Notes under the pieces: generated by a model
What the model was told of the DNA's origin: nothing
Database searches by the model: none
The model's input: only the letters and a program-made list of their open reading frames with translations
In this document: one piece after another, positions 26,424-34,492 of the stretch
Layout of the letters: each line of letters opens with the position of its first letter
How positions within the stretch are numbered: position 1 is the stretch's first letter
Translations under genes and position numbers: made by a program
From: Clostridia bacterium
GTDB lineage: Bacteria; Bacillota; Clostridia; Lachnospirales; Cellulosilyticaceae
Direction of reading: 5' to 3'
NCBI GenBank assembly: GCA_029239755.1
Contig: JARBUI010000010.1
Location: 1-64,000 of the forward strand
Length of the DNA stretch: 64,000 bases

Positions 26424-28385
26424 ATGTTTAATATACTGTTTATTACGCCGTATAACGCCATACAAGAAGATGTCAATCAGGTCATTAATAAATATAAAAC
26501 AAAGGACATCATGGTTCATAGTATGAACATTATTGGTGTAGAGGATACTGAAAAACTAAAGCTGGATATATACGATGTTGTTGTGGCGAGAGGGATTACT
26601 TATCATACCATTAAAAGATTACATCCCAATAAGACTGTTGTAGAGATAGGTGTATCTGGTATTGATTTGATTCGGGCAATAGCAGAAGCAAAAAGTAAAT
26701 ATAATGCTCAAAAAGTTATGGTAGTTGCATGGGAGGGAATGGTGAATTCCATTCGAGGGATTGATGCCATATCTGATATTGAAGTAGAGTATGATACTGT
26801 GAAATCAGATCAAGAAGCGAAAGAGCACCTTATATTTCTCAAAGAGAACCAAGTAGAGGCAGTGGTAGGCGGACTAATGGTAAATAATATTGCCAGGAGT
26901 TTAGGCGTAAAGAGTGTTTTTATTCAAACTGGTAAGGAAACTTTAGAGAAAGCTATGCAGGAAGCTATTAATACAGCGAAGGCGATTATTCAGCAAAGAG
27001 AACGGGCGCAGCTTTTAGCAACAGTCATAGACTATTCTGCAGAAGCTATTTTAGCAGTTAATAATACGGGGCATATTACAACGGCTAATAAAATATGCAA
27101 TAAAATACTAAAACTTTCTCCAACCATAGATTTAACAGGCAAACATATTGAAGAGGTCATACCCAATAGTTACTCAGAAAATAGTGTAGGAGAAGGTATA
27201 AAAAAACTTAATCAAATTTATAAATACAAAGGGACTCTTTTGAGTATGAATACAGTCCCCATTGTAGTTAAAGGAGAAATAATAGGAACTGTATATACTT
27301 TTCAAAAGGTAGACAAAATACAGCAGATAGAAAGTGAGATTAGAAAATCACTCTATAAAAAAGGCTTAGTAGCTCAATATGTTTTTGAAGACATCTTAGG
27401 AAAGAGCAGCTCAATACAAAAAGCAATTGCTATAGCAAAAAAATATAGCCAGGTAGAGTCTAATATACTTCTCATGGGAGAAACAGGAACCGGGAAGGAA
27501 CTTTTTGCACAAAGTATACATAATATGAGCACCAGAAGAGAGGGGCCTTTTGTAGCTATTAATTGTGCAGCATTACCTGAAAATCTTCTTGAGACAGAAC
27601 TTTTTGGTTACGTAGAAGGAGCTTTCACAGGGGCTATCAAAGGGGGGAAAATGGGACTTTTTGAATTAGCTCATAAAGGAACCGTCTTTCTGGATGAAGT
27701 GAATGAGATTTCTCTAACTCTTCAGGCAAAGCTCTTAAGAGTACTAGAACAAAAAGAAGTTAGAAGAGTAGGAGACGATAAAGTTATTCCTATAGATGTA
27801 AGAATTATTACAGCTACTAATGCAAATCTGAATGATAAAGTTCAAAGAGGAGAATTTCGCAGAGATCTTATCTATAGATTAAATGTTTTAAGTATCAAAA
27901 TACCGCCTCTTAGAGAAAGAGATGAAGATATTCTGCTGCTTTGTAAACATTACATTTATTCTTTTAATGAAAAGTTGGGGAAAAACATTGATGGTATGGA
28001 AAAAAGTGTCCAATCAGATTTGCTAAGCTATCACTGGCCTGGAAATATAAGAGAGCTAAAAAATATTTGTGAGAGGTTAGTTGTATTATGTGAGAGTAGT
28101 ATTGTAAAAAATGAGGATCTAGATATTTGTATGGACATGAAAGAAGATATGATGGATGTTATCCATAGAGATCATCTGGGGGCAGTAAAAGTTTCTAGGG
28201 CTGAAGAAAAAAAAGAGAGTCAAAAGTACGAAGAAACATTGCCAATCCACAAAAATGAAAGGGATATCATTTTTAAGGTGTTAGAAAAAGTAGAGTATAA
28301 TAAGACGGATGCTGCAAAATTATTAGGTATCAGCAGAAGCACACTTTGGAGAAAGCTTAAGGAATTTGAAGAAGAAAACAAATAG
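26424..28385 (+). CDS. Sigma-54-dependent transcriptional activator with PrpR-type sensor domain
   Basis: Enhancer-binding AAA+ protein of 653 residues that should activate the sigma-54 promoters in this cluster. Domains: PrpR N-terminal domain (about 10-185), PAS (about 197-305), AAA+ (about 325-560) and a Fis-type helix-turn-helix at the end (TDAAKLLGISRSTLWRKLKE). The Walker A is GETGTGKE (352-359) and the sigma-54 contact loop GAFTGA is intact at 399-404; VFLDE is the Walker B. PrpR-type domains bind small organic acids or their derivatives directly, so the inducer is probably the transported acid or a breakdown product. It is co-transcribed with rpoN, and a strong terminator follows. Confidence 0.95.
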   Translation: MFNILFITPYNAIQEDVNQVINKYKTKDIMVHSMNIIGVEDTEKLKLDIYDVVVARGITYHTIKRLHPNKTVVEIGVSGIDLIRAIAEAKSKYNAQKVMVVAWEGMVNSIRGIDAISDIEVEYDTVKSDQEAKEHLIFLKENQVEAVVGGLMVNNIARSLGVKSVFIQTGKETLEKAMQEAINTAKAIIQQRERAQLLATVIDYSAEAILAVNNTGHITTANKICNKILKLSPTIDLTGKHIEEVIPNSYSENSVGEGIKKLNQIYKYKGTLLSMNTVPIVVKGEIIGTVYTFQKVDKIQQIESEIRKSLYKKGLVAQYVFEDILGKSSSIQKAIAIAKKYSQVESNILLMGETGTGKELFAQSIHNMSTRREGPFVAINCAALPENLLETELFGYVEGAFTGAIKGGKMGLFELAHKGTVFLDEVNEISLTLQAKLLRVLEQKEVRRVGDDKVIPIDVRIITATNANLNDKVQRGEFRRDLIYRLNVLSIKIPPLRERDEDILLLCKHYIYSFNEKLGKNIDGMEKSVQSDLLSYHWPGNIRELKNICERLVVLCESSIVKNEDLDICMDMKEDMMDVIHRDHLGAVKVSRAEEKKESQKYEETLPIHKNERDIIFKVLEKVEYNKTDAAKLLGISRSTLWRKLKEFEEENK

Positions 28386-28415
28386 CAGACATAAACATAA
28401 TGAGCAATAGAAAAT

Positions 28416-28462
28416 AAAAAATACCGCTTAAATGTATAAGTGCATTTAAGCGGTATTTTTTA
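28416..28462 (+). terminator. Strong terminator after the sigma-54 activator
   Basis: AAAAATACCGCTTAAATG pairs perfectly with CATTTAAGCGGTATTTTT around an eight-base loop, ending in a T run. The gene-free stretch 28386-28720 (335 bases) holds this terminator, a possible upstream activator-binding area and the next sigma-54 promoter. Confidence 0.9.
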
Positions 28463-28633
28463 GTAACGTTTTGCAAATGTTTCATTTTTAAACAGAATGT
28501 GAAGCGTGATACATATAGCTGCAGCGATAAGGAGTATTGCACAAATAGAATAGTAAATCATGTAAAAGTGTTATTTTATGCAGGTGAGGGCAATTATATA
28601 AACATCATTAAAAGATGAATTACTTTTTTATAG

Positions 28634-28650
28634 TTGGCACTAAAATTGCT
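28634..28650 (+). promoter_or_regulatory. Sigma-54 (-24/-12) promoter for the pdxA operon
   Basis: TTGGCAC-TAAAA-TTGCT is a full match to TGGCAC-N5-TTGC. Start expected near 28661, 60 bases before pdxA. The surrounding AGTTGGCAYTAAAATTGCTC is shared with the tctC promoter, strongly suggesting co-regulation. Confidence 0.85.
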
Positions 28651-28720
28651 CTAATAATAAGTAAATGTAGTTCTTAATCAATTAGACATAAAAGAACTAT
28701 CAAAGAAAGGGGCAAAAATA

Positions 28721-29737
28721 ATGATACAAGATAGTTTTAAACCAATAATAGGGCTATTGCTGGGGGATGCATGCGGCGTAGGTCCAGAACTCATTGCAAG
28801 ATTATGTAAAGAAGATAAAGTAAATGAACATTGTAATCCTATTATTATTGGGGATAAGAGAATATTTGAAAGAGCAAGAGAAATAGTTGGAGGAGCTTTT
28901 GAAATTAAAGTTATAGAAAATGTGCAAGAAGCTAAATTTGAAACAAATGTATACTATATTTTAGATCAAAAAGATGTGGACCCAAACATTATTCAAGTAG
29001 GCGAAATCAGTGAGGTTGCAGGTAAAGCTTCAGGGGATATGCTAATAAGGGCTCTTGAATTATGTAAAGAGAAAAAACTAGATGGATTTGCATTTGCACC
29101 GCTTAATAAGGCAGCTATGAAGCTTGGTGGACATCACTTTGAAAGCGAAAACAAGATGTTTGGGCATTATTTCGGATGTGAAGAAAAAACATGTGAGGTT
29201 AATGTGCTAGAGGATTTATGGACATCAAGGGTAACAAGTCATGTACCAGTTAAAGATATTGTTAAAAATTTAAGTATTGAGAGTATCCTAGAAGGAATCA
29301 AGATTGCTGATAATACATTAAAGTTTTCAGGGAAAGCAAAGCCAGTTATCGGAGTAGCTGCACTTAATCCTCACGGGGGTGAAAATGGAACTTGCGGACG
29401 TGAAGAAATAGATATGATTATGCCTGCTATTGAAAAAGCAAAGGAACAAGGCATTTGTGCTGTAGGACCTTACCCAGCAGATATTTTATTTATTAAAGCT
29501 TTCAATAAGGAATTTGATGCAGCCGTTACAATGTATCATGATCAAGGCCAAATCGCTCTTAAATTAAAAGGCTTTCAATATGGAGTGACCTTCCATGCTA
29601 ATCTTCCGACGGCTATTGCTACTGCAGCTCATGGCAGTGCTTTTGATATAGCAGGAAAAGGAATTGCTACAGCGGATGCTATGGAAAATGCAGTTAAACT
29701 TACTTCACGAGTAGCAAAGTCTTTAAAAGATAAATAG
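28721..29737 (+). CDS. pdxA2: PdxA-family 4-phospho-hydroxyacid dehydrogenase (PdxA2-like)
   Basis: NAD-dependent oxidative decarboxylase of the PdxA family, 338 residues. The metal-binding residues are visible: H138/H139 in GGHHFES, H174 in TSHVPV and H273 in MYHDQGQIALK. True PdxA oxidises 4-phosphohydroxy-L-threonine for vitamin B6. The PdxA2 branch, found in catabolic operons, oxidises 4-phospho-threonate or 4-phospho-erythronate to DHAP. The catabolic setting and the sigma-54 promoter favour PdxA2. The DUF1537-type kinase that normally makes its substrate is not in the window. It leads a seven-gene operon to 34391. Confidence 0.88.
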   Translation: MIQDSFKPIIGLLLGDACGVGPELIARLCKEDKVNEHCNPIIIGDKRIFERAREIVGGAFEIKVIENVQEAKFETNVYYILDQKDVDPNIIQVGEISEVAGKASGDMLIRALELCKEKKLDGFAFAPLNKAAMKLGGHHFESENKMFGHYFGCEEKTCEVNVLEDLWTSRVTSHVPVKDIVKNLSIESILEGIKIADNTLKFSGKAKPVIGVAALNPHGGENGTCGREEIDMIMPAIEKAKEQGICAVGPYPADILFIKAFNKEFDAAVTMYHDQGQIALKLKGFQYGVTFHANLPTAIATAAHGSAFDIAGKGIATADAMENAVKLTSRVAKSLKDK

Positions 29738-29757
29738 TTAGTGAGGGAGTAGAGTAA

Positions 29758-30159
29758 ATGCAGATTAAAATTGTTAATTTAGAAGATATTGAGAAGCAGG
29801 AACTGCCGGGGAGAACCTTACAGTGGATTACAACTCCTGATACAGTGGGAACAAAGATGATGAGTGGATTATTTATGACCTGTGCACCTCATTCTGTCGT
29901 GCGTCCTGTACATGCCCATGATGGAATAGAAGAAACAGTTTTTGTTCTTCAAGGGCAGGGGGAAGTTTGGGTAGATGGTGAGTATGCAATTTTTAAAAAA
30001 GGAGATTTAATTTTATTTCCTGCAAACTCCAAGCATCAAATAAGAAATACAGGGAATGAACCTTTCTTATGCTATAACACATTTTCAGCTGTAACATCTC
30101 CAAAAGACTATATTATGTATGATGAAGATGCATTTGCTTATATCGATGAATCAAAATGA
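29758..30159 (+). CDS. Small cupin-domain protein
   Basis: Single-domain cupin of 133 residues. Cupin motif 1 is PVHAHDGIEETVFVLQGQG, with metal ligands H52, H54 and E58 or E59; motif 2 is LILFPANSKHQIRNTG, giving the last His. The complete ligand set suggests a metal-bound enzyme, such as an isomerase, epimerase or lyase for a sugar acid, rather than a sensor. It follows pdxA by 20 bases with a GAGGGAG ribosome site. No specific reaction can be assigned. Confidence 0.8.
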   Translation: MQIKIVNLEDIEKQELPGRTLQWITTPDTVGTKMMSGLFMTCAPHSVVRPVHAHDGIEETVFVLQGQGEVWVDGEYAIFKKGDLILFPANSKHQIRNTGNEPFLCYNTFSAVTSPKDYIMYDEDAFAYIDESK

Positions 30160-30193
30160 GTTTAAGTTACTCAGTATATAAGGGAGGAAGACT

Positions 30194-31015
30194 ATGAAAC
30201 TTTGTTACCAAGTAGCAACACCTGATGTAGCTATAGCGCCGTCAGTAACAGCTTTTCAAGGAGATCTGGATGTATCATTAGATACTTTAGGTGAATTGGG
30301 TTTTGATGGTGTGGAATTTATGACATTAAATCCTAAAGAGTTAAACTGGGGACAGATTGAAAAACTTCTTTCTAAAAATAATCTTGATCTTGTTTTAGTA
30401 TGTACAGGAGAAATTTTTGGACAAGAAAAGCTTACTTTTATGGATCCAGACCAAGCAGTAAGACAGCAAGCTATTAAACGTGTTAAAGAAATCATGGATT
30501 TTGCAGCATATTTTGGAGCGAATATCAATATAGGACGTGTAAGAGGCGGTTTCGTAGATACACTCCCTAGAGCTCTTTCATATGAATATGCATTAGAAGG
30601 TTTCACGCGTCTTGCAGAGCATGGGCAAAGAAAAAACGTAAAGGTTGCAATCGAACCTGTTACCTATCTTCAAACCAACTTCATTAATACAGCCGAAGAG
30701 GCCATAAGGATCTGTAAAGAAGTAGGAAGTGATATGCTTAAGATCATGTTGGATATTTTTCATGTAAATATAGAAGAAAAAGATATCTATCAAACCATAA
30801 TAGATAGTAAGGATTACACAATACACATGCACTTAGCAGATAACAACAGAAGATATCCTGGAACATGTGGACTGGATTTCAGAAAGATTCTTACAACGCT
30901 AAAAGAAACAGGCTATGATGGCCCGGTATGTACGGAAATTTATCAATTGCCTAATCAATTAGAAGCAGCTCAAGGGACGGCTCTTCATTTAAGACCTATT
31001 TTAAACTCTTTGTAA
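30194..31015 (+). CDS. TIM-barrel sugar isomerase/epimerase-like protein (AP endonuclease 2 fold)
   Basis: A 273-residue xylose-isomerase-like barrel. The four expected metal ligands are in place: Glu in VAIEPVTY, Asp in IMLDIFHVN, His in IHMHLADN and Glu in VCTEIYQ. Family members include hydroxypyruvate isomerase, tagatose epimerase-like enzymes and 3-oxo-isoapionate decarboxylase. An isomerase or decarboxylase step on a keto acid would fit the operon, and hydroxypyruvate isomerase would connect to glycerate. The exact reaction is not decidable from sequence alone. The ribosome site GGGAGG precedes the ATG. Confidence 0.85.
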   Translation: MKLCYQVATPDVAIAPSVTAFQGDLDVSLDTLGELGFDGVEFMTLNPKELNWGQIEKLLSKNNLDLVLVCTGEIFGQEKLTFMDPDQAVRQQAIKRVKEIMDFAAYFGANINIGRVRGGFVDTLPRALSYEYALEGFTRLAEHGQRKNVKVAIEPVTYLQTNFINTAEEAIRICKEVGSDMLKIMLDIFHVNIEEKDIYQTIIDSKDYTIHMHLADNNRRYPGTCGLDFRKILTTLKETGYDGPVCTEIYQLPNQLEAAQGTALHLRPILNSL

Positions 31016-31031
31016 GAAAGGGGAGCATTAC

Positions 31032-31688
31032 ATGAAGCGCATAGCACTCTTACATACTGTTAAGCCTGTACATGAAGTACTTCCTTCAAAGCTTCAGGAG
31101 CATATTAAAGAGCTGGAAATTATAAATGTTATAGATGACTTTCTTATTAAAAGTATAGTAAGTAATGGAGGAATTACCTCTAAAGAATTAAAAATACTTT
31201 ATAGACTTATAAGTTCTTTAGAAAGTTATGAGCCTGATTATATAGTCAGTACCTGTTCATCTTTATCTGATGCTATGGATAGGCTTATGCCGTTTTTTGA
31301 AATACCACTGCTTAAAATAGACACACCAATGCTTCAAAAAGCACTCGCTCTTGGAGAGAACATTACCATACTGGCTACAGCCCCTACCACAATTGGGCCA
31401 ACGATAAATCAGCTTACACAGCTTAGGAAAGTATCAAATCTTTCGGTTAACCTTTCGTCAATATGTGTGCCGGAAGCGGGGAAGCATCTGTTTGGAGGAG
31501 ATATCCCTGGATTTATCAATATGATGATTATGGAAGCAAAAAAGGTTAAGCAAAAAGATGTTATTGTCTTAGCACAAGCCTCTATGGCACCAGCTAAGCA
31601 AAGTTTAGAAGAGACTTTTGGAATCCCAGTATTAGAAAGTCCAACTGAATTCATAGGTCATTTAAAATCTGTATTAGGAGGCGAATAA
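31032..31688 (+). CDS. Asp/Glu racemase-superfamily protein lacking the second Cys
   Basis: A 218-residue protein with the two-domain fold of the Asp/Glu/hydantoin racemase and arylmalonate decarboxylase superfamily. The first catalytic position is present (C75 in VSTCSSLSD). At the second, where racemases have Cys, the protein reads LAQASMAP with A183. A one-Cys enzyme cannot run a two-base racemisation in the usual way, so decarboxylase, isomerase or lyase chemistry is more likely; arylmalonate decarboxylase also uses a single Cys, though at the other position. It starts 16 bases after the TIM-barrel gene and is two bases before the transketolase. Confidence 0.8.
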   Translation: MKRIALLHTVKPVHEVLPSKLQEHIKELEIINVIDDFLIKSIVSNGGITSKELKILYRLISSLESYEPDYIVSTCSSLSDAMDRLMPFFEIPLLKIDTPMLQKALALGENITILATAPTTIGPTINQLTQLRKVSNLSVNLSSICVPEAGKHLFGGDIPGFINMMIMEAKKVKQKDVIVLAQASMAPAKQSLEETFGIPVLESPTEFIGHLKSVLGGE

Positions 31689-31690
31689 CA

Positions 31691-32521
31691 ATGACAATCA
31701 GCAAAGAAAAACTTAATGAACTTACAGTCATCAACAAGCGTTTTAGAAGAACGTTAATTGATTTACTGTATAAAATACAAACAGGACATCCGGGAGGATC
31801 ACTTTCCTGCACCGAAATCCTCACCTTATTATATTTCGAAAAAATGAATATTACCAAAGAGAATTTAAACAGCATGGGACGAGACAGGTTTATTCTTGGT
31901 AAAGGACATGCAGCCCCAATGCTTTACATAACCTTAGCAGAAAAAGGATTTTTTCCAAAAGAAGAACTTCAAAATTTAAGGCAGATTAATGCAATGCTTC
32001 AAGGGCATCCTTGCAGTAAGACAACACCTGGTGTTGAACTTTCAACAGGGCCATTGGGCCTTGGTATTTCTGCAGGCTGTGGAATGGCACAAGGGCTTAA
32101 ACTCAGAAATGAGGACAGTATGGTCTATGTTGTCATGGGGGATGGTGAAATTCAAGAAGGCATAGTCTGGGAAGCTGCTATGGCGGCGAGTAAGTTCAAA
32201 CTTAATAACCTTGTTGCAATTTTAGATAACAATGGGGTTCAATTAGATGGAACAGTTGAAGAAATTATGCCTATGGGAGATATAAGAGCAAAATGGGAAG
32301 CTTTTGGCTGGCATGTTATAGAGGCAGATGGACATGACATTTCATCCTTATCAGATGCAATAGATGAGGCTAAAGGTTACAAAGATGGGCCTAGCATTAT
32401 TAATGCTAAAACAGTAAAAGGAAAAGGGATTTCTTTTATGGAAGGCAAAAACATATGGCATGGTAAGCCGATTAGTAAAGACGAGTATGAAGCTGCAATC
32501 AAAGAATTGGAGGTGATCTAA
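31691..32521 (+). CDS. Transketolase, N-terminal (ThDP-binding) subunit
   Basis: Half-size transketolase of 276 residues, carrying the pyrophosphate-binding domain. The ThDP motif is GDGEIQEG (150-157) with the NNG end about 30 residues later (LDNNGVQLDG); HPGGSLSCTEIL and KGHAAPMLY are family blocks for substrate and cofactor. It works with the C-terminal subunit encoded next, whose ATG overlaps its stop by one base. In this operon it would move a two-carbon unit from a ketose or keto acid product. Split transketolases are known in archaea and in apulose-4-phosphate metabolism (AptA/AptB). A paralogous pair lies at 54942-56745. Confidence 0.92.
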   Translation: MTISKEKLNELTVINKRFRRTLIDLLYKIQTGHPGGSLSCTEILTLLYFEKMNITKENLNSMGRDRFILGKGHAAPMLYITLAEKGFFPKEELQNLRQINAMLQGHPCSKTTPGVELSTGPLGLGISAGCGMAQGLKLRNEDSMVYVVMGDGEIQEGIVWEAAMAASKFKLNNLVAILDNNGVQLDGTVEEIMPMGDIRAKWEAFGWHVIEADGHDISSLSDAIDEAKGYKDGPSIINAKTVKGKGISFMEGKNIWHGKPISKDEYEAAIKELEVI

Positions 32522-33453
32522 TGAAAAAATCAATTAGAGATGCATATGGAGAAGCGCTCCTCGAATTAGGAAGAGAAAATAGTGAAGTTGTGGTACTGGA
32601 CGCAGATGTATCAGGTTCTACAAAAAGCATAACGTTTGGCAAAGAAATCCCGGAAAGATTTTTTAATGTGGGGGTAGCTGAGGCTAATATGGCAGGTATG
32701 GCAGCTGGGTTCGCAGCTACAGGATATATTCCTTTTATTAATACTTTTGCAGCATTTATGGTGCTAAGAGCTGGAGATCCAATTAGAAGCTTAATAGGTT
32801 ATGGCAAACTTAATGTAAAAGTAGCAGGAGCTTATGCTGGAATGTCAGACTCTTATGATGGCGCTACACATCACACACTTATGGATATTGCATTTTTTAG
32901 AGCACTTCAAAACTTTACAGTTGTGTCTGCAGCTGATGCCGTTCAAGCAAAAGCGGCAACTAAGGCAGCAGCTTTTCATAATGGGCCAGTATACCTTAGA
33001 CTAAGTCGCGCAGAAGTACCTGTTATCTATGGTGAAGACTATACCTTTGAATTAGGCAAAGGAGAAGTGCTTAGGGAGGGAAACGATGTAACACTTGTTG
33101 CAACTGGCGTTATGGTTCAAAAAGCTCTAGAAGCTCATGAGCTTCTTAAAGAAAAGGGTATTTCAGCAAGGGTTGTTAATATACATACAATCAAACCTAT
33201 TGACAAGGATCTCCTTACAAAGTGTGCCAAAGAAACAGGGGCTATTGTAACTGCGGAAGAACATAACATCTATGGTGGTTTAGGGGGAGCAGTAAGTGAA
33301 GCGCTTGCTGAAAGCTGTCCTGTACCAATAGCCATTGTAGGAGTTAAGGATGTTTTCGCTGAATCAGGAGACTATGAACAATTACTTGAAAAGTACGGAC
33401 TTGCAGCTAAGAATATTTTAGATGAAGCATGTAAAGTTATCAAAAGGAAATAA
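32521..33453 (+). CDS. Transketolase, C-terminal subunit
   Basis: Partner half of 310 residues containing the pyrimidine-binding domain (about 1-165, with FNVGVAEANMAGMAAGFAA, where the Glu activates ThDP) and the C-terminal domain (about 185-305). SDSYDGATHHTLMDIAF is the loop near the active site. It starts at TAATG, overlapping the N-terminal subunit. Both halves together equal a normal transketolase or DXP-synthase-like enzyme; the substrate may differ from the pentose-phosphate pathway because it sits in a sigma-54 acid-catabolism operon. Confidence 0.92.
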   Translation: MKKSIRDAYGEALLELGRENSEVVVLDADVSGSTKSITFGKEIPERFFNVGVAEANMAGMAAGFAATGYIPFINTFAAFMVLRAGDPIRSLIGYGKLNVKVAGAYAGMSDSYDGATHHTLMDIAFFRALQNFTVVSAADAVQAKAATKAAAFHNGPVYLRLSRAEVPVIYGEDYTFELGKGEVLREGNDVTLVATGVMVQKALEAHELLKEKGISARVVNIHTIKPIDKDLLTKCAKETGAIVTAEEHNIYGGLGGAVSEALAESCPVPIAIVGVKDVFAESGDYEQLLEKYGLAAKNILDEACKVIKRK

Positions 33454-33479
33454 TTAGTTATGAAAGAGAGGGAAATAAT

Positions 33480-34391
33480 ATGAACCAATCAATGTATAGA
33501 TATATGAAAGTAGGGCTTATTTACCACATGGCCTATCCAAGCACAATTAAAGGAGAAGGGCCTATACTAGAATCTATTGAAAAAGTAGCTTGTGATGCGT
33601 ATTTTAATGCAATTGAAATCACAACAATTAAAGATGATGAAACAAGGGCAAAAGCAAAGAAAATGCTTGAAACAAGTCATATGGCAGTTGCTTATGGTGG
33701 TCAGCCACGTCTTCTTACAACCGGACTTAACATTAACGATCTTGATGAGAAGGGAAGACTTGCTGCCCTAGCAAATCTAAAAGAAGGTATTGATGAAGCA
33801 TATTATATGAATGCAAAAGGATTTGCTTTTTTAGCAGGCAAATACGAAGAAGCAACTAAAGAAGAAAGCTATAAACAGCTTGTGAAATCTACAAAAGAAA
33901 TTTGTACTTATGCAAAAGCTAAAGGTGATATGATGGTTGCACTGGAAGTATTTGACTTTGATGTAGATAAGAAAAGCCTTATAGGACCAGTAGAGCTTGC
34001 AAAACGTTATGCAGAAGAAATAAGAGCTGAATATGATAATTTTGGACTCATGGTAGATCTAAGCCACCTTCCTCTTGTAAGAGAAACAGCTCGCGAGGCT
34101 ATTTTACCTATTAAAGATTATATTATACATGCACACATGGGTAATGCAGTATGCAAAGATGCAGGCATGCCGGCGTACGGCGATGCACACCCCCGTTTTG
34201 GGTTTCCAAATAGTGAAAATGATGTAGAGGAACTTACAGAATACTTGAAGGTACTTATGGAAATAGGTTTTCTTAATGAAAAAAATCCTCCTATTGTAAG
34301 CTTTGAAGTTAAACCATGGGAAGATGAAAATCCAGATATTGTAATAGCTAATGCAAAACGTACATTGAATGAGGCCTGGGCAAGATTATAA
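33480..34391 (+). CDS. Second TIM-barrel isomerase/epimerase-like protein
   Basis: A 303-residue xylose-isomerase-like barrel and the last gene of the pdxA operon. Probable metal ligands are Glu in VALEVFDFD, Asp in LMVDLSHLP, His in IIHAHMGN and Glu in VSFEVKPWE. It is only distantly similar to the TIM-barrel protein at 30194-31015, so the two probably catalyse different steps. The AGAGAGGG ribosome site precedes the ATG. A strong terminator follows. I do not recognise a specific characterised homologue. Confidence 0.82.
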   Translation: MNQSMYRYMKVGLIYHMAYPSTIKGEGPILESIEKVACDAYFNAIEITTIKDDETRAKAKKMLETSHMAVAYGGQPRLLTTGLNINDLDEKGRLAALANLKEGIDEAYYMNAKGFAFLAGKYEEATKEESYKQLVKSTKEICTYAKAKGDMMVALEVFDFDVDKKSLIGPVELAKRYAEEIRAEYDNFGLMVDLSHLPLVRETAREAILPIKDYIIHAHMGNAVCKDAGMPAYGDAHPRFGFPNSENDVEELTEYLKVLMEIGFLNEKNPPIVSFEVKPWEDENPDIVIANAKRTLNEAWARL

Positions 34392-34432
34392 TTACGCCTT
34401 TGTTTAAAAGATTATTCTTAATAATGGTTGTT

Positions 34433-34468
34433 AAAAAATCTCTGTGTATATATACAGAGATTTTTTTC
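34433..34468 (+). terminator. Strong terminator closing the pdxA operon
   Basis: AAAAAATCTCTGT pairs perfectly with ACAGAGATTTTTT across an eight-base AT-rich loop, with a seven-T run. Confidence 0.9.
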
Positions 34469-34492
34469 TAATACGAATCAGGGGGATTTTAC

